This document shows, in pieces, positions 9,370-20,870 of a stretch of 64,000 nt of DNA. The DNA is taken from NCBI RefSeq assembly GCF_003576645.1, contig NC_044920.1, positions 25,120,326 through 25,184,325 of the forward strand. Reading direction: 5' to 3'. Under the pieces are notes generated by a model. The model worked only from the letters and a program-made list of their open reading frames with translations, was not told where the DNA came from and made no database searches. The DNA is from Ipomoea triloba. Its lineage: Eukaryota; Streptophyta; Magnoliopsida; Solanales; Convolvulaceae. A program made the position numbers and the translations under genes. Position 1 is the stretch's first letter. Each line of letters starts with the position of its first letter.

Positions 9370-9994
9370 TTGGTGCTTTCATTGAGAGCCGAGATCATAT
9401 CTCAGACTAAAATCACAAAATCAAAAAACCACTCAGTTCATCTCATCACTATCAATGGTAATCCCGGATCCAGCAGCTCTCATCGTTCTCATCGAGTGAA
9501 CAATGGTCATCCCTCGGGTGATCTTCGTGGGCAACTCAATGGTCACCCCTCGGGTGATCTTCGTAAATAGCTCAACAGTAACCACGTGGGAGATCGCCGC
9601 AATGGTGATCTCCATAGCCAACTCAACAACAACCACGAGCACTTCCTCCTCAAGTGCATCCATCTCCTTCACTTGTGCGTTCACCTATTGTAAGCAGTGG
9701 CGTTACCCAGTGAACGCTGCTCCCATCCAAGTAGTGGACTTACAAGTAGTGGCGTTATCAAGTGAACACTACTCCCATCCAAGCCGTGGACTTCCAAGCA
9801 GTAGCGCTTGCTCCTCAAGTGCGTCCGCCTCCTTCACTTGTGCGTTCACCTCTTGTGAGCAGTGGCGTTACCCAGTGAACGCTGCTCCCATCCAAGTAGT
9901 GGACTTACAAGCAGTGGCGTTACCGAGTGAACGCGGCTCCCATCCAAGCCGTGGACTTCCTCAAGCGGTGAGTGGCGTCACCTCATCAAGTAGC
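9370..9994 (+). other. 5' internal region of the retrotransposon (leader side)
   Basis: Begins with the primer-binding-site region and contains direct repeats: catccctcgggtgatcttcg twice near 9510-9560, and a 180-bp repeat of agtggcgttacccagtgaac blocks near 9690-9960. The translation is low-complexity, without recognisable gag motifs. Confidence 0.6.
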
Positions 9995-10549
9995 NNNNNN
10001 NNNNNNNNNNNNNNNNNNNNNNNNNNNNNNNNNNNNNNNNNNNNNNNNNNNNNNNNNNNNNNNNNNNNNNNNNNNNNNNNNNNNNNNNNNNNNNNNNNNN
10101 NNNNNNNNNNNNNNNNNNNNNNNNNNNNNNNNNNNNNNNNNNNNNNNNNNNNNNNNNNNNNNNNNNNNNNNNNNNNNNNNNNNNNNNNNNNNNNNNNNNN
10201 NNNNNNNNNNNNNNNNNNNNNNNNNNNNNNNNNNNNNNNNNNNNNNNNNNNNNNNNNNNNNNNNNNNNNNNNNNNNNNNNNNNNNNNNNNNNNNNNNNNN
10301 NNNNNNNNNNNNNNNNNNNNNNNNNNNNNNNNNNNNNNNNNNNNNNNNNNNNNNNNNNNNNNNNNNNNNNNNNNNNNNNNNNNNNNNNNNNNNNNNNNNN
10401 NNNNNNNNNNNNNNNNNNNNNNNNNNNNNNNNNNNNNNNNNNNNNNNNNNNNNNNNNNNNNNNNNNNNNNNNNNNNNNNNNNNNNNNNNNNNNNNNNNNN
10501 NNNNNNNNNNNNNNNNNNNNNNNNNNNNNNNNNNNNNNNNNNNNNNNNN
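9995..10549. other. Assembly gap (555 N)
   Basis: All bases are N. It lies inside the repeat-rich interior of the three-LTR element, where the inverted arms make assembly difficult. Any reading frame drawn through it is artificial. Confidence 0.99.
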
Positions 10550-11422
10550 GGCGGGTGTCACCCATCCAAGCTGGTGCGTCACCTCGCAAGTGGCGCTGCG
10601 TGGGGTGTCTCATCATCAAGCTGGTGCGTCACCTCATCAAGCGGGTGTCACCTCATCAAACTGGTGTCACCTCATCAAGTGGCGCTGCTCCTCACGCAGC
10701 GTCACCTCATCAAGTGTATCACCTCTCAAGTGGCGTCACCTCCACGAGCAGTGTCACCACCTCAAACAGCATCACCACCTCAAACAACGTCACCACCTCG
10801 AGCAGCGTCACCTGCTCGAGCGGAGTCACCACCTCAAGCAGCGTCACCTCATCAAGTGGCGCTGCTCCTCAAGTGCGTTTGCTTCCTCCACTTGTGCATC
10901 CGCCTCCTGCACTTGTGCACTTGCATCCTCCACTGGTGCATCCGTCTCCTCAAGTCCACTGGTGCATCCGCCTCCTGCACTTGTACATCTACCTCATTCA
11001 CTTGTGCGTTCACCTCATAAGCAAAAGGACTCAGTAGTTGGTCATGGTCTGCCTGATCAATTTTGTAAAAAAAAAATAATAATAAAAAATCTAAGCTCTA
11101 ATCCCTTAGGGCCGGCACGAGATCCGATCTCGCTAGCTACCTAACGGAGAGTGTTTTTCTGAGCCCAGCCAAGGCTTGGATTCAAAAAACACCACACTCT
11201 AATCCCTTAAGGCCAGCACGAGATCTGATCTCGCTAGCTACCTGACGGGAGAGTTGACCTCGGAGTGTGTTTTCTTGGTAAAGCTTAAGGCTTTGCTACG
11301 AAAACACCACACTCTAGTCCCTTAGGGCCGGCACGAGATCCGATCTCGCTAGCTACCTAACGGGAGAGCTGACCTTTGACCGAACCTACGGATGGTCGAA
11401 GTGAACTCACGCAAGAGCCCTG

Positions 11423-11477
<55 letters not shown>

Positions 11478-11846
11478 AAAACCGTGACCTCGGCCCAGCG
11501 CCAAGGTCATGCCCACCATCGTGACCTCGGCACTGGTCGAGGTCACGTCCAAAACCGTGACCTCGGCCCAGCGCCGAGGTCACGCCCGTCACGTCCATCG
11601 TGACCTCGGCACAGCGCCGAGGTCACGCTAGACCTGGCCTCGTGCCGAGGACCCATGACCTCGGCCAACGCCGAGGTCACGCCAAACCTGGCCTCGTGCC
11701 GAGGACGCAACTAAAGAAAACAAAAAACCATCAGCAGCTCAGCATCAATGCTCAAACGGCAACATACCAAATTTTCAGCACAAGTGCCAAGCTACTACTC
11801 CCTAGCTACCTCAACCATTCTCGCCAGCTAGGGAGTGGGGGGCTGG
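10550..11846 (+). other. 3' internal region and polypurine tract of the forward unit
   Basis: From about 10590 this is the inverted counterpart of 7689-8939: low-complexity repeats (10590-11030), the three ggtagctagcgagatc blocks (11095-11370), an A run of roughly 48 nt (11427-11474, only about 12 nt in the left arm), the hairpin cluster (11478-11700), and the polypurine tract agggagtggggggctgg at 11830-11846, directly before LTR C. Confidence 0.75.
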
Positions 11847-12253
11847 TGACAGGGTAATTGGGTACCCGACCTGGAACCATTGGCATGACCTACTACCCAA
11901 GACACCTCACTCCTTAGTATCAATGCGCAACGGTCCAACTCCTCAGCATTGATGACCAACGTTCAGCTCCTCAGCATTGATGATCCTCAGTATTCAGCTC
12001 CTCAGGCATTGATGCCCAACATTCAACTCCTCAGCATTCATGTCCAACGTTCAACTCCTCATTAATGCTCCGTTACTAAGCTGAAAGGGATAAAAAGACT
12101 CACGACCACATAGTGAGGGACGACACTTCTTACGAGACAAAACACACACTGAACTCAATTGTATACTGAGCATTGTACTGAAACACTGTACTCAACGCTA
12201 TTCAAATACTCAATAATACTCAAATACATACCGGTAACACATTATTACCGTTA
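11847..12253 (+). repeat. LTR C (3' LTR of the forward unit)
   Basis: 407 bp from TGACAGGG to ACCGTTA, followed by the target duplication GACTC. Nearly identical to LTR B but lacks two short duplications present in B, which points to a recent origin with slippage changes. Confidence 0.85.
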
Positions 12254-12386
12254 GACTCGATTAATATTGACTTTGGATTTTAATGATGTGGCATCATTTC
12301 CTTCACCGCCGGTGTATAGCATTTATACATCGGCAGTGCATCAAATATTAATCCAATCGGAATGAATTTTCATGTGACATCAAAAA

Positions 12387-12388
12387 TA

Positions 12389-12453
<65 letters not shown>

Positions 12454-12473
12454 TAGTAATAATAATAATAATA
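12387..12473. repeat. (AAT)n microsatellite
   Basis: About 28 nearly perfect ATA/AAT units directly to the right of the fold-back element. Confidence 0.95.
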
Positions 12474-13024
12474 AAGTGCAATAATTATTCAATTAATATA
12501 TTGTACGAATTTTACAAATGGAATTTTCTTAAATATTTTATTTGTTTTTTCACGAGTTTTATTTCAAAACTCTTTTTTATTTATTACTTTTTTAATAGTT
12601 ATTTTGAGATTTTCTTAAATGTTTTAATAGGGAAAAAATTGATATTATTGTTATATCAGTCTATGTTGAAGAATTGAAAACACATTTGACATCATTTGTT
12701 TTGACCAAAAAAAAAAAAAGGTTTATAATACTGTTGGAGTTATAAGATATCTGGCAATCAATTAAATGAGACCATATTCAAAGCTATACCTTCAATGATA
12801 AGTTGAATCCTTGTCACATATTACAACTACATGCGTAAATACGGGGCCTCACACTAAATTTATAATGTGTTTATTAAGCATATAAATTCTCTATTTTTTA
12901 AATAAATGAAAACGAAAACATAAAATATGTTATTCATTTTTTTCCAATTTAAAAACAAGAAATGAATATTGGAAAAGTATAATAAACACGTAGAACATTA
13001 ACATCTCAATATGACTGTCATTTT

Positions 13025-13026
13025 AC

Positions 13027-13099
<73 letters not shown>
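13025..13099. repeat. (ATT)n microsatellite
   Basis: A run of about 25 perfect ATT units. Confidence 0.95.
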
Positions 13100-13261
13100 T
13101 TTCTATAAGCACACTTGGTGTCACATAAATGCAGATAAATAACATTTTTTGACATATAGTTATCATCTCTAATTATAACTACTCCTCCGTAATATTTTAT
13201 CCTAACACGGTATTCATTATCCATCAAACACGAAACAAATTTAGCAGACTTTTATTTGTAG

Positions 13262-13585
13262 ATTGACTCTTTTGTAAAATGATGTGTGAGATGGATTGGG
13301 TCAAGATGAAAATGTAATAATAATACTAATAAAGATTAACGTGTTTGTTACATATAAAGGAAAGCATAATATTTTGAAAAAAATGTAATATTTTGAATTT
13401 AAAAAGTATTTTTAGTGTAAAAATATTACATATTTTAAAAGTATTATGTTTTAAGCTAAGTAACAAACGCGCTATTCGTTATTAGTATTACATTTTTTTG
13501 TATAAATATTAAATTTTCATCTTGACATGGTTCGTTTCATGGATACAATCTGTGAGACGGTTTCATAATAATTTTTGCCTTATTT
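13262..13585. mobile_element. Palindromic MITE
   Basis: The left part (gtcaagatgaaaatgtaata, then atactaataaagattaacg and gtttgttac) returns inverted on the right (gtaacaaacgcgc, ttagtattacat, ttttcatcttgacatgg). About 320 bp, noncoding. Target duplication not resolved. Confidence 0.65.
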
Positions 13586-14550
13586 TTTTTTAGGAAGGAT
13601 GAGGGATGCAGGAAAACTCTCAAAAGATGAGTGTTTTTATGTTCCTTAGCTTCCACAATTTATGAAAAGTTCATAAACATTTTAATTAATTTTTGAAAAT
13701 TCTAAAAGTATTTTTAAAAATTAGGAACTAATTAATATTTATAAATATTTGACATCATGTGTTTCGTATCTTATATCTTTTGTTCTTCTATTCATTCATT
13801 TGTCTGTTTAAGGAGGGCAATGTTTAAAAGTGAGAAGTTATTAATCTAGTAGGAAAATAGTATATGTACCCCTATTTTATACTCTACACACAAAATCTTA
13901 ATGTAGATACTTGTATTAAAATTTACGTGAAAAAGTATATTATTAATACTTACCACATTAATAAAAAATTTAGAAAGTAAAATTTGAGAATATAATCCAT
14001 GTAATATAACTAAATCTAGTATTCAGATTTTGATTTAATGATATTTCAGTTTGGTTTAAAAAAATAAAAAATAAAAATAAACTCAATCTAGTATAATATG
14101 GTGTGAAAGGGATAAGTACAAGTACAGGGTTGATGCGGAACATGGCTTCGTCGTTTAGTCACCGCCTCTTCCATTTATTTTGCTGTCTTGCTTTCCAAAT
14201 TCCAATCCGCATTCCATTACTGGGCACAAGTGCGGAAGCGGACAGCTCTTTATGGGAAGCTTCCGACGCGTGGATTTCATTACTAATAATTTTTTTTTCT
14301 CGTTGGTTGAAAAAACTAGTTTACGAACCAGCATTTTTCTACGTTATTATTAATTAATTCTCGTTATTGTTTGGATCTCTCACCTAACGCTTTCTAATTT
14401 CCATGCTTCACCTTGACGGGACTGTGGGAATAATTGCATGTTGGAATTCGGTACTTTATTTGTACAGTACAGTGAAATTCTAGAGATTTCCTTCATTGCC
14501 GTTCTAGCATTTTTTTTTCTTTTTTGGAGTAATCAAAGTATATTATATTG

Positions 14551-14671
14551 GCTAATGACCTTGTAGTCTAGTGGCATCTGATGTCCCGGTTAACACTCCC
14601 ACATGAATGATGAGAGTGGGTTCGAGGCAACTGTTGACTCATTGTGCTTCGAGTCAGTAGTACTAAAAAAA
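14551..14671 (+). mobile_element. tRNA-derived SINE with target duplication
   Basis: A 16-bp direct repeat, aaagtatattatattg, flanks the element (14535-14550 and 14672-14687). The body starts gctaatgaccttgtagtc, carries a box A-like TAGTCTAGTGGC and a box B-like GGGTTCGAGGC, and ends in an A run. This is the layout of a short pol III retroposon. A damaged relative may be present at 48806-48880. Confidence 0.85.
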
Positions 14672-15022
14672 AAAGTATATTATATTGTTGTGGTCTTCAT
14701 ATACCAACTCGATCAACTTTTAGTCCATGAGATGGGCGTACAAGTTAAGGAGATTGGCCAACCAAGCTAGCCTACAATAAAACCTACATTTTAATTGATT
14801 TATTTATATTTTAGAAGCAACCGTGGCAAATGAAAAAGTCCAAAATCCATTGCATAACCTTGAGGTCAAGTGGGCTAAAATTCGATTTGTCCACACATAT
14901 ATATAATGATTTTTAATAGACCGGACTCACTATAAACTTAAGTTGATATAAGAAAATTGGTCTAAAAAAATAGTAAACCATAACATAATAGTAAAAGGGT
15001 CCAAATCTTTAAAATATTGTAA

Positions 15023-15349
15023 GGCCTTCTCCAATAGTGTGTTTAGGTTGGATTTGGAACAGTAAAACCCAATGCTTTGAATTTTTAACAAATGGGAAGG
15101 GATTTTTTTGGGGGGGCTCTTTCTCCTGCAAATTAGAGTTTTTTGCAGGTTAGGGTGGGCCCCACTGAAAAAGGGTGTTGCGCCACTGCACGCGTCCGCC
15201 TGGGCGCATATTTATCTTTTTTTTTTTCTTTCAGTTTTTTGTTTTGTTTTTCTCTTTTATTTTTTTATCCACCACCATTTTCTCTTTCCGAACCACACTT
15301 ACAATAACTTCTCAAAAATCACACCAAAGTTTAACTATTGAGGAAGGCC
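15023..15349. mobile_element. Harbinger/Tourist-type MITE
   Basis: Terminal inverted repeats GGCCTTCTCCAATAG (15023) and its near-complement CTATTGAGGAAGGCC (ending 15349) are flanked by TAA on both sides (15020-15022, 15350-15352). The 3-bp TAA target duplication and the GGCC ends fit PIF/Harbinger MITEs. The interior has no convincing coding sequence. Confidence 0.75.
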
Positions 15350-15352
15350 TAA

Positions 15353-17487
15353 GTGTCTACAAATAGAATAAATAAAATAATGAAGTAATATAGACAAAAA
15401 TGACCCAACTTACGGACCAATGACTCATTGAGAAGCTAGTTGAAAGTTGCCAACCAATAAGCTAGACTAGCTTACGACCAATAACACAATAGGCGAATAA
15501 GTCATAAGATGGAAGAGCTAATGATGATGTCTTGAACCCCCCCCCCCCCCCACCCCTTACCTCCTCTCCCAGTAATGAGTTAAGACTAGTGGACCTGGAT
15601 GCCTGGCAAACCACAACCACCTGCGTACCCTTGTCGACCCCCACACTTCTCACTAGTCTGCCACACCTCGCAAGAAAATCGGAAGACCTCAATTGCCCAC
15701 CAACCAAACAACCAAATCACATTGCCCATAGGCAAAAAACCTTGATAAGCAATATTTTGGCTTGGCGGTGCACATCATTTAAACTCACTTTGAGTGTATC
15801 TTAATGAGGTTGAGATGAAAATCGCTCCTAATTGACCTTTTTGTTGTTGTGGGTAAGGATGATTAGGCAAATACGAGAATAGACAATGAATAAAGCATTT
15901 TGCAGGTGAAAAGGAGGCGATGCAACACAAAAATGAAGGCATTAGGGTACAACGCAAGTTGAATGGCTGAACAGAGCAAAGGAGAAGCCATACAACACTC
16001 ACGGTCGCATTCTCAATCGCGAGCATCACGTGAAAGGTGTGGGCATTTCTTTGAACCCTGAGCTCATGAGTGTCAATGTGAGGCCAGAAATTAGAAAGTT
16101 ATTTATGGTCTTCATGGTTGACCTCAAGCCCGTGAGGTGCTAGATCAGCTTGCAGAAGTTTGAATGCACAAACGCTCATGCCTATGAGCATCAGGGTGAC
16201 CTCGAACATCCGCAAGTTGAGCTCGGAGCTTAGGGTAGACCTCATGAGTCATGACTATGAGGTCCACTATATATTTTCTTATTTTCTTCAGTAATAATAA
16301 TATATACACATTATATATATTGGAGTTATATGTTAGTTATTTTCTAAAATATAAATATAAAATTTATAAAAATATTTTACATTATTATTATTATTTACAA
16401 TAATTTAAATATCTAAAATCTAAATAAATTTAAAATTTTAATAAAATATTAATATTTGACCCCTATTTTTTGCGCATCGCACATAAAAAAACTAGTTAGT
16501 GTGTGTGTGTGTATATATATATAAAAGATCGAAAATGATATTATTATTGTTTTTTTCATACAACACCCAATATTTTCGAGTAATCCACTTATACCCACTA
16601 TCCTGTTGGTTTTGCTTAATAATCAATCCTAGGCTCCTAGCTTCAATTGCTATAGCCTACAGGTATGACATTGGTCTGGCCTTTAATTACTATTGTTAAT
16701 TCAATTATAAAATGCTTCAAGCGGCAGCAAATCCTGATCATACTTTAATCCTCCCATTTGCATTGCTTTCATCGTGTTCAACAAACAATTAAAGTACACC
16801 CGCGGTTCCCTCTAATGGACAAAGCAGTCTTCTATACTTTAATTCCTTAATTAATTATTTACTTTTCATTCCATTTCTCTGTTAATTGTAAAGACCCTCA
16901 ATATTGACTGTTGATGTAATAGTTCACCTTTTTTTTTTCTTTTTAAATTTTTACAATCGCATTTATTCATATATATTTTATTTGTAGAATACATGTGTAA
17001 CATGTGTACATTATTATAATTTAAAGCCACTCTTTAATAGAAATCTCATCATATATATTTTATATGTTTACTTTTATTCCATTTGACCTATATGCATGGG
17101 GATTAAATTGTCTTGACTCAATTAAAAAGAGCTTGAAATTTTAAATATGAAATTGTAAAATCGAACCTATGTACATGTAGCAGCAATATCTTTGAACAAC
17201 ATATACGTGTCTCAAAAATGATATTAATAAGCGCATAATTAAGTCTAATGGCGCAATTACAAATTTGCACCTTAATTGAAAAAAAAAACCTCTAACAAAA
17301 CTCTTTAGAAAAAAAAATTAAACTAAAGTAAAAGGTAATAAATTAAACCAATCATAGTTGATGTAACTTCTATATGGATTTAGGTTACTTAGGGCAATAT
17401 TTCAAAGAGTTGAATTTTTTGGATGATTTTTTTTAGCGACAAGTAGGAAAGAGAGGGAAGAGAAAAGATAATTTTTTTAATAAAAAA
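15353..17487. other. Intergenic DNA
   Basis: No gene supported. Contains a C run at 15538-15551, a stretch at 16030-16270 with repeated gacctca/tgaggtc words of unknown origin, and a short (TG)n(TA)n run at 16497-16524. Confidence 0.5.
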
Positions 17488-18563
17488 TTTAACATTTAAA
17501 AATAAAAACAAACATTTAAGTGCTCAGCTGAGCACGATAGGTGCACGAAACAAACATTTAATGAGCCCACCAAAATTTTACATTTACAAAAGGAAAAATT
17601 TTGAAAAATTCTCGTACTTGTTTGATTGTAATGAAGTTGGCAAGACCCCATTTATAGAATATCGCTTTGGAAAAAAATTAATTATTAAGAATATTAGAAT
17701 TTTATTATTTTAATGGAAAAAAATTTCACACATTTTACATTTAAAACTTAACATTTAAAAAATAAAAACAAATATTTAAGTGCTCAGCTGAGCACGATAG
17801 GTGCACGAAACAAACATTTAATGAGCCCCACCAAAATTTTACATTTACAAAAGGAAAAATTTTGAAAAATTCTCGTACTTGTTTGATTACAAAAGGAAAA
17901 ATTTTGAAAAATTCTCGTACTTGTTTGATTGTAAAAGGAAAAATTTTGAAAAATTCTCGTACTTGTTTGATTGTAATGAAGTTGGCAAGGCCCCATTTAT
18001 AGAATATTGCATTGGAAAAAAATTAATTATTAAGAATATTAGAATTTTATTATTTTAATGGAAAAAATTTTCACACATTTTACATTTAAAAATTAACATT
18101 TAAAAATAAAAACAAACATTTAAGTGCTCGCACGATAAGTGCACGAAACAAACATTTAATGAGCCCCACCAAAATTTTACATTTACAAAAGGAAAAATTT
18201 TGGAATTCTCGTACTTGTTTGATTGTAATGAAGTTGGCAAGGCCCCATTTATAGAATATCGCATTGGAAAAAAATTAATTATTAAGAATATTAGAATTTT
18301 ATTATTTTAATGGAAAAAATTTTCACACATTTTACATTTAAAATTTAACATTTAAAAATAAAAACAAACATTTAAGTGCTCGCACGATAGGTGCACGAAA
18401 CAAACATTTAATGAGCCCCACCAAAATTTTACATTTACAAAAGGAAAAATTTTGAAAAATTCTCGTACTTGTTTGATTACAAAAGGAAAAATTTTGAAAA
18501 ATTCTCGTACTTGTTTGATTGTAAAAGGAAAAATTTTGAAAAATTCTCGTACTTGTTTGATTG
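17488..18563. repeat. Tandem array of about 255-bp monomers, left part
   Basis: The landmark gtgcacgaaacaaacattta recurs with starts of comparable monomers at 17520, 17780, 18123 and 18376. Spacings are about 260, 343 and 253 bp; the long one has two extra copies of a 42-bp sub-repeat (ttttgaaaaattctcgtact...). The first two monomers contain the perfect 16-bp palindrome gtgctcagctgagcac, lost in later ones. The array continues at 21287 after an inserted LTR. Confidence 0.85.
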
Positions 18564-19179
18564 TGTTGGTCCCGATAGGGTGGGAAAAGTCTAGAGGGGG
18601 GGGGGTGAATAGACTTTTCAAACAATTCAAAATATTATAACACTTTAACAGAGATAATTCAAGTGAATAAATTCAACTTGAATTGCACAGCGGAAATAAC
18701 GATACGGTAAAGTGCTATAAAATAATCAGCGTAAAAACGAAGAGATAATCTGCATGCAATACGTTAGAAACACTTAGAATATGTCAAATAATAAGTGTAT
18801 GAAGTTTGGTGCACATGCATACGTGGGATCATGCAAACCCAGATGTGTAAATTGAATTACACGTATGGAGTGGGTTGTGAAATATGTAGCAAGATAAAAG
18901 ATGTGTCAGGATAAGAATATATCTTGCATGCAAAAGAGCTTTCACACAAACCCAGATGATAGGATAAATATGCAACGAATAGTAAATGGGTTAGCTCAGA
19001 TCAGTTTGCAAAAAGTAAAGCTACTGCAAGTAAAGTAAAGAGACAGAGAGATTTATAGTGGTTCGGAGATGGTGTAATTCTCCTACTCCACTTCTTCCTT
19101 AAACTCCAATGAAGGTTTCCACTATCTTCAATCACCCAGATACAATAGTGAAACTCCAAGTGCTACACAAGCACTTCTC

Positions 19180-19335
19180 CGAGTGTTTTGCACAAAGCTA
19201 CACTCCAACTCGAACGTCTCGCACAAAGCTACGTTCCCGAGCGTCTCGCACCCAGCTACGCTCCTACAACCAAGTGTCTCGCACAAAGCTACACTTAGTC
19301 CTCCCGAGTGTCTCGCACAAAGCTACACTCAATTT
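19180..19335. repeat. About 30-bp tandem repeats in the solo LTR
   Basis: Five variants of gtctcgcacaaagctac separated by short spacers. Confidence 0.85.
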
Positions 19336-19594
19336 TCTACACACAGTAGAAATGGGTTTCACAAAGAAAATATTTTTCTTCTCTCTTCTCAGACTTGTAT
19401 TTTCACGTTAGTAGCTCAAAAACTTGCTATTTTTGTGTTTTGCAGTACTTCGTATTTTATCTCATAAAAATGATCCGCAAGTTCATGTCTTCATCCTCAA
19501 GTCTGTCTCCTTTTATAACTTGAAAAAGTTATATGCCCATTGTGAAAATTCAAACTTGAACGTTCACTTGATTTGATAGCTCTTCTAGCTTGAT

Positions 19595-19795
19595 CTGTAT
19601 CATTAAATGTCTTTGGTAGGCTCTGTCAGATGAATTCTGTATCATTAAATGTCTTTGGTAGGCTCTGTCAGATGAATTTGAATTTTTTAAATGTCTTTGG
19701 TAGGCTCTGTCAGATGAATTTGAATTTTGCTTGCTTATCCCTTCAAAACTGTCAGATGAATTTGAATTTTGCTTGCTTATCCCTTCAAAAAGTCT
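19595..19795. repeat. Tandem repeats of about 45 bp in the solo LTR
   Basis: The phrase atgtctttggtaggctctg followed by tcagatgaattt occurs three times, then ttgcttgcttatcccttc twice. Confidence 0.8.
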
Positions 19796-19987
19796 TCAAC
19801 AATCTGACAAGTATGGGCCTTGTAAATTGTAGCATCCAATTTTGACTTCTTGCACCTTCTAGTAGTGTGAACATTTGACTTGTTCACTTTTGATTTTGAC
19901 AAGTCAAACACTTCTTTTCAATAATTCACTCTGTGACTCTTGCTTGAGCTATAAATAATTTCCACCGAAAAAATCCTTGACTTTTTC

Positions 19988-20115
19988 GTAAGTTAAATCA
20001 GCTCCAAGTATAAAGTATTTGATTTACCTGTAAGTTAAATCAGCTCCAAGTATAAAGTATTTGATTTACCTCTAAGTTAAATCAGCTCCAAGTATAAAGT
20101 ATTTGATTTACCTCT
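19988..20115. repeat. 41-bp tandem repeat, three copies, in the solo LTR
   Basis: aagttaaatcagctccaag then tataaagtatttgatttacc occurs three times almost without change. Confidence 0.9.
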
Positions 20116-20299
20116 TTTGAATTTCTTCTTGCTGGTGCATTCATTTTCTTTCCAGATTCAGAAGTCATCCTCATCCTAAATTGGATTGAGGTCATCCTGT
20201 TTCCTAATTTGGAAGTCGTACTCATCCTGATTTGGAATTGAGGTCATCCTCATATTGATTTTCTTTCTATTTCTAGAAAGTCAGCCTCTTCTTGATTAA

Positions 20300-20870
20300 T
20301 TGATTGAAGTCCTCCTCTTCTCAATGTCAACCTCATCCTCTTCAATGTCAGCCTCCTCTTCTCGATTTAATGTCATCCTCTTCAATTTTGCAATGTCAAC
20401 CTCATCCTCTTCAATGTCAGCCTCTCGTCATCCTCTTCAATTTTGCTCCTCTTCAATGTCAGCCTCTCGTCATCCTCTTCAATTTTGCAATGTCAACCTC
20501 ATCCTCTTCAATGTCAGCCTCTCGTCATCCTCTTCAATTTTGCAATGTCAACCTCATCCTCTTCAATGTCAGCCTCTCGATTTCAATGTCATCCTGACTA
20601 AATTGATTCGAGTCTGAGCCTCCTCTTCTCGATTTAATGTCATCCTCTTCAATTTTGCAATGTCAACCTCATCCTCTTCAATGTCAGCCTCTCGTCATCC
20701 TCTTCAATTTTGCTCCTCTTCAATGTCAGCCTCTCGTCATCCTCTTCAATTTTGCAATGTCAACCTCATCCTCTTCAGTCATCCTCTTCAATTTTGCAAT
20801 GTCAACCTCATCCTCTTCAGTGTCAGCCTCTCGATTTCAATGTCATCCTGACTAAATTGATTCGAGTCTC
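20300..20870. repeat. Higher-order repeat in the solo LTR
   Basis: Short units (cctcttcaattttgcaatg, tcaacctcatcctcttcaa, tgtcagcctctcgtcatcc) are combined into a block of about 280 bp that occurs twice (about 20315-20590 and 20620-20860), the second with a small deletion. Confidence 0.85.

Larger units (their letters stand above)
7271..12253 (+). mobile_element. Three-LTR, partly inverted non-autonomous LTR retrotransposon
   Basis: The element is bounded by the 5-bp target duplication GACTC (7266-7270 and 12254-12258). It has three LTRs: A in reverse orientation (7271-7688), B forward (8940-9369) and C forward (11847-12253). From B to C it looks like a normal element: LTR TGACAGG...CGTCA, a primer-binding-site region beginning TTGGTGCTTTCATTGAGAGC just after B, an internal region, and a polypurine tract just before C. 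Left of B, the 3' internal part plus LTR A is present again in inverted orientation, so 7271-8939 mirrors about 10590-12253. No gag, protease, integrase or reverse transcriptase is visible; the hidden 555 bp could not hold them all. Both outer ends are U5 ends, which a normal provirus never shows. Confidence 0.8.
5778..12358. mobile_element. Large fold-back MITE, split by an LTR retrotransposon
   Basis: The left arm from 5778 (ggattaatatttgatgcac, then aatattaatcgagtcc, then the block up to about 6090) is repeated in inverted order at 7050-7270 and 12254-12358. Removing the LTR element at 7271-12253 together with one GACTC copy restores an arm that matches the left arm (aaaaaggactcgattaatat). 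The original element was therefore about 1.6 kb, made of long inverted arms around a second MITE (6411-6812). It encodes no protein. The exact outer ends and target duplication could not be fixed, and the right end carries extra bases (a small hairpin near 12306-12335). Confidence 0.7.
12474..14550. other. Intergenic AT-rich DNA
   Basis: Outside the microsatellite and MITE listed separately I see no supported gene. An 84-codon frame at 14103-14354 has no recognisable features and was not called. Confidence 0.5.

Noticed and set aside
9503..11144. Long plus-strand reading frames across the N gap
   Set aside because: They are open mainly because N translates as X; the real parts are low-complexity repeats (SSS, TSS, PPRA) in the LTR element, open in several frames on both strands.
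14103..14357. 84-codon ORF with hydrophobic segments
   Set aside because: AT-rich context, no family resemblance, no promoter signals.
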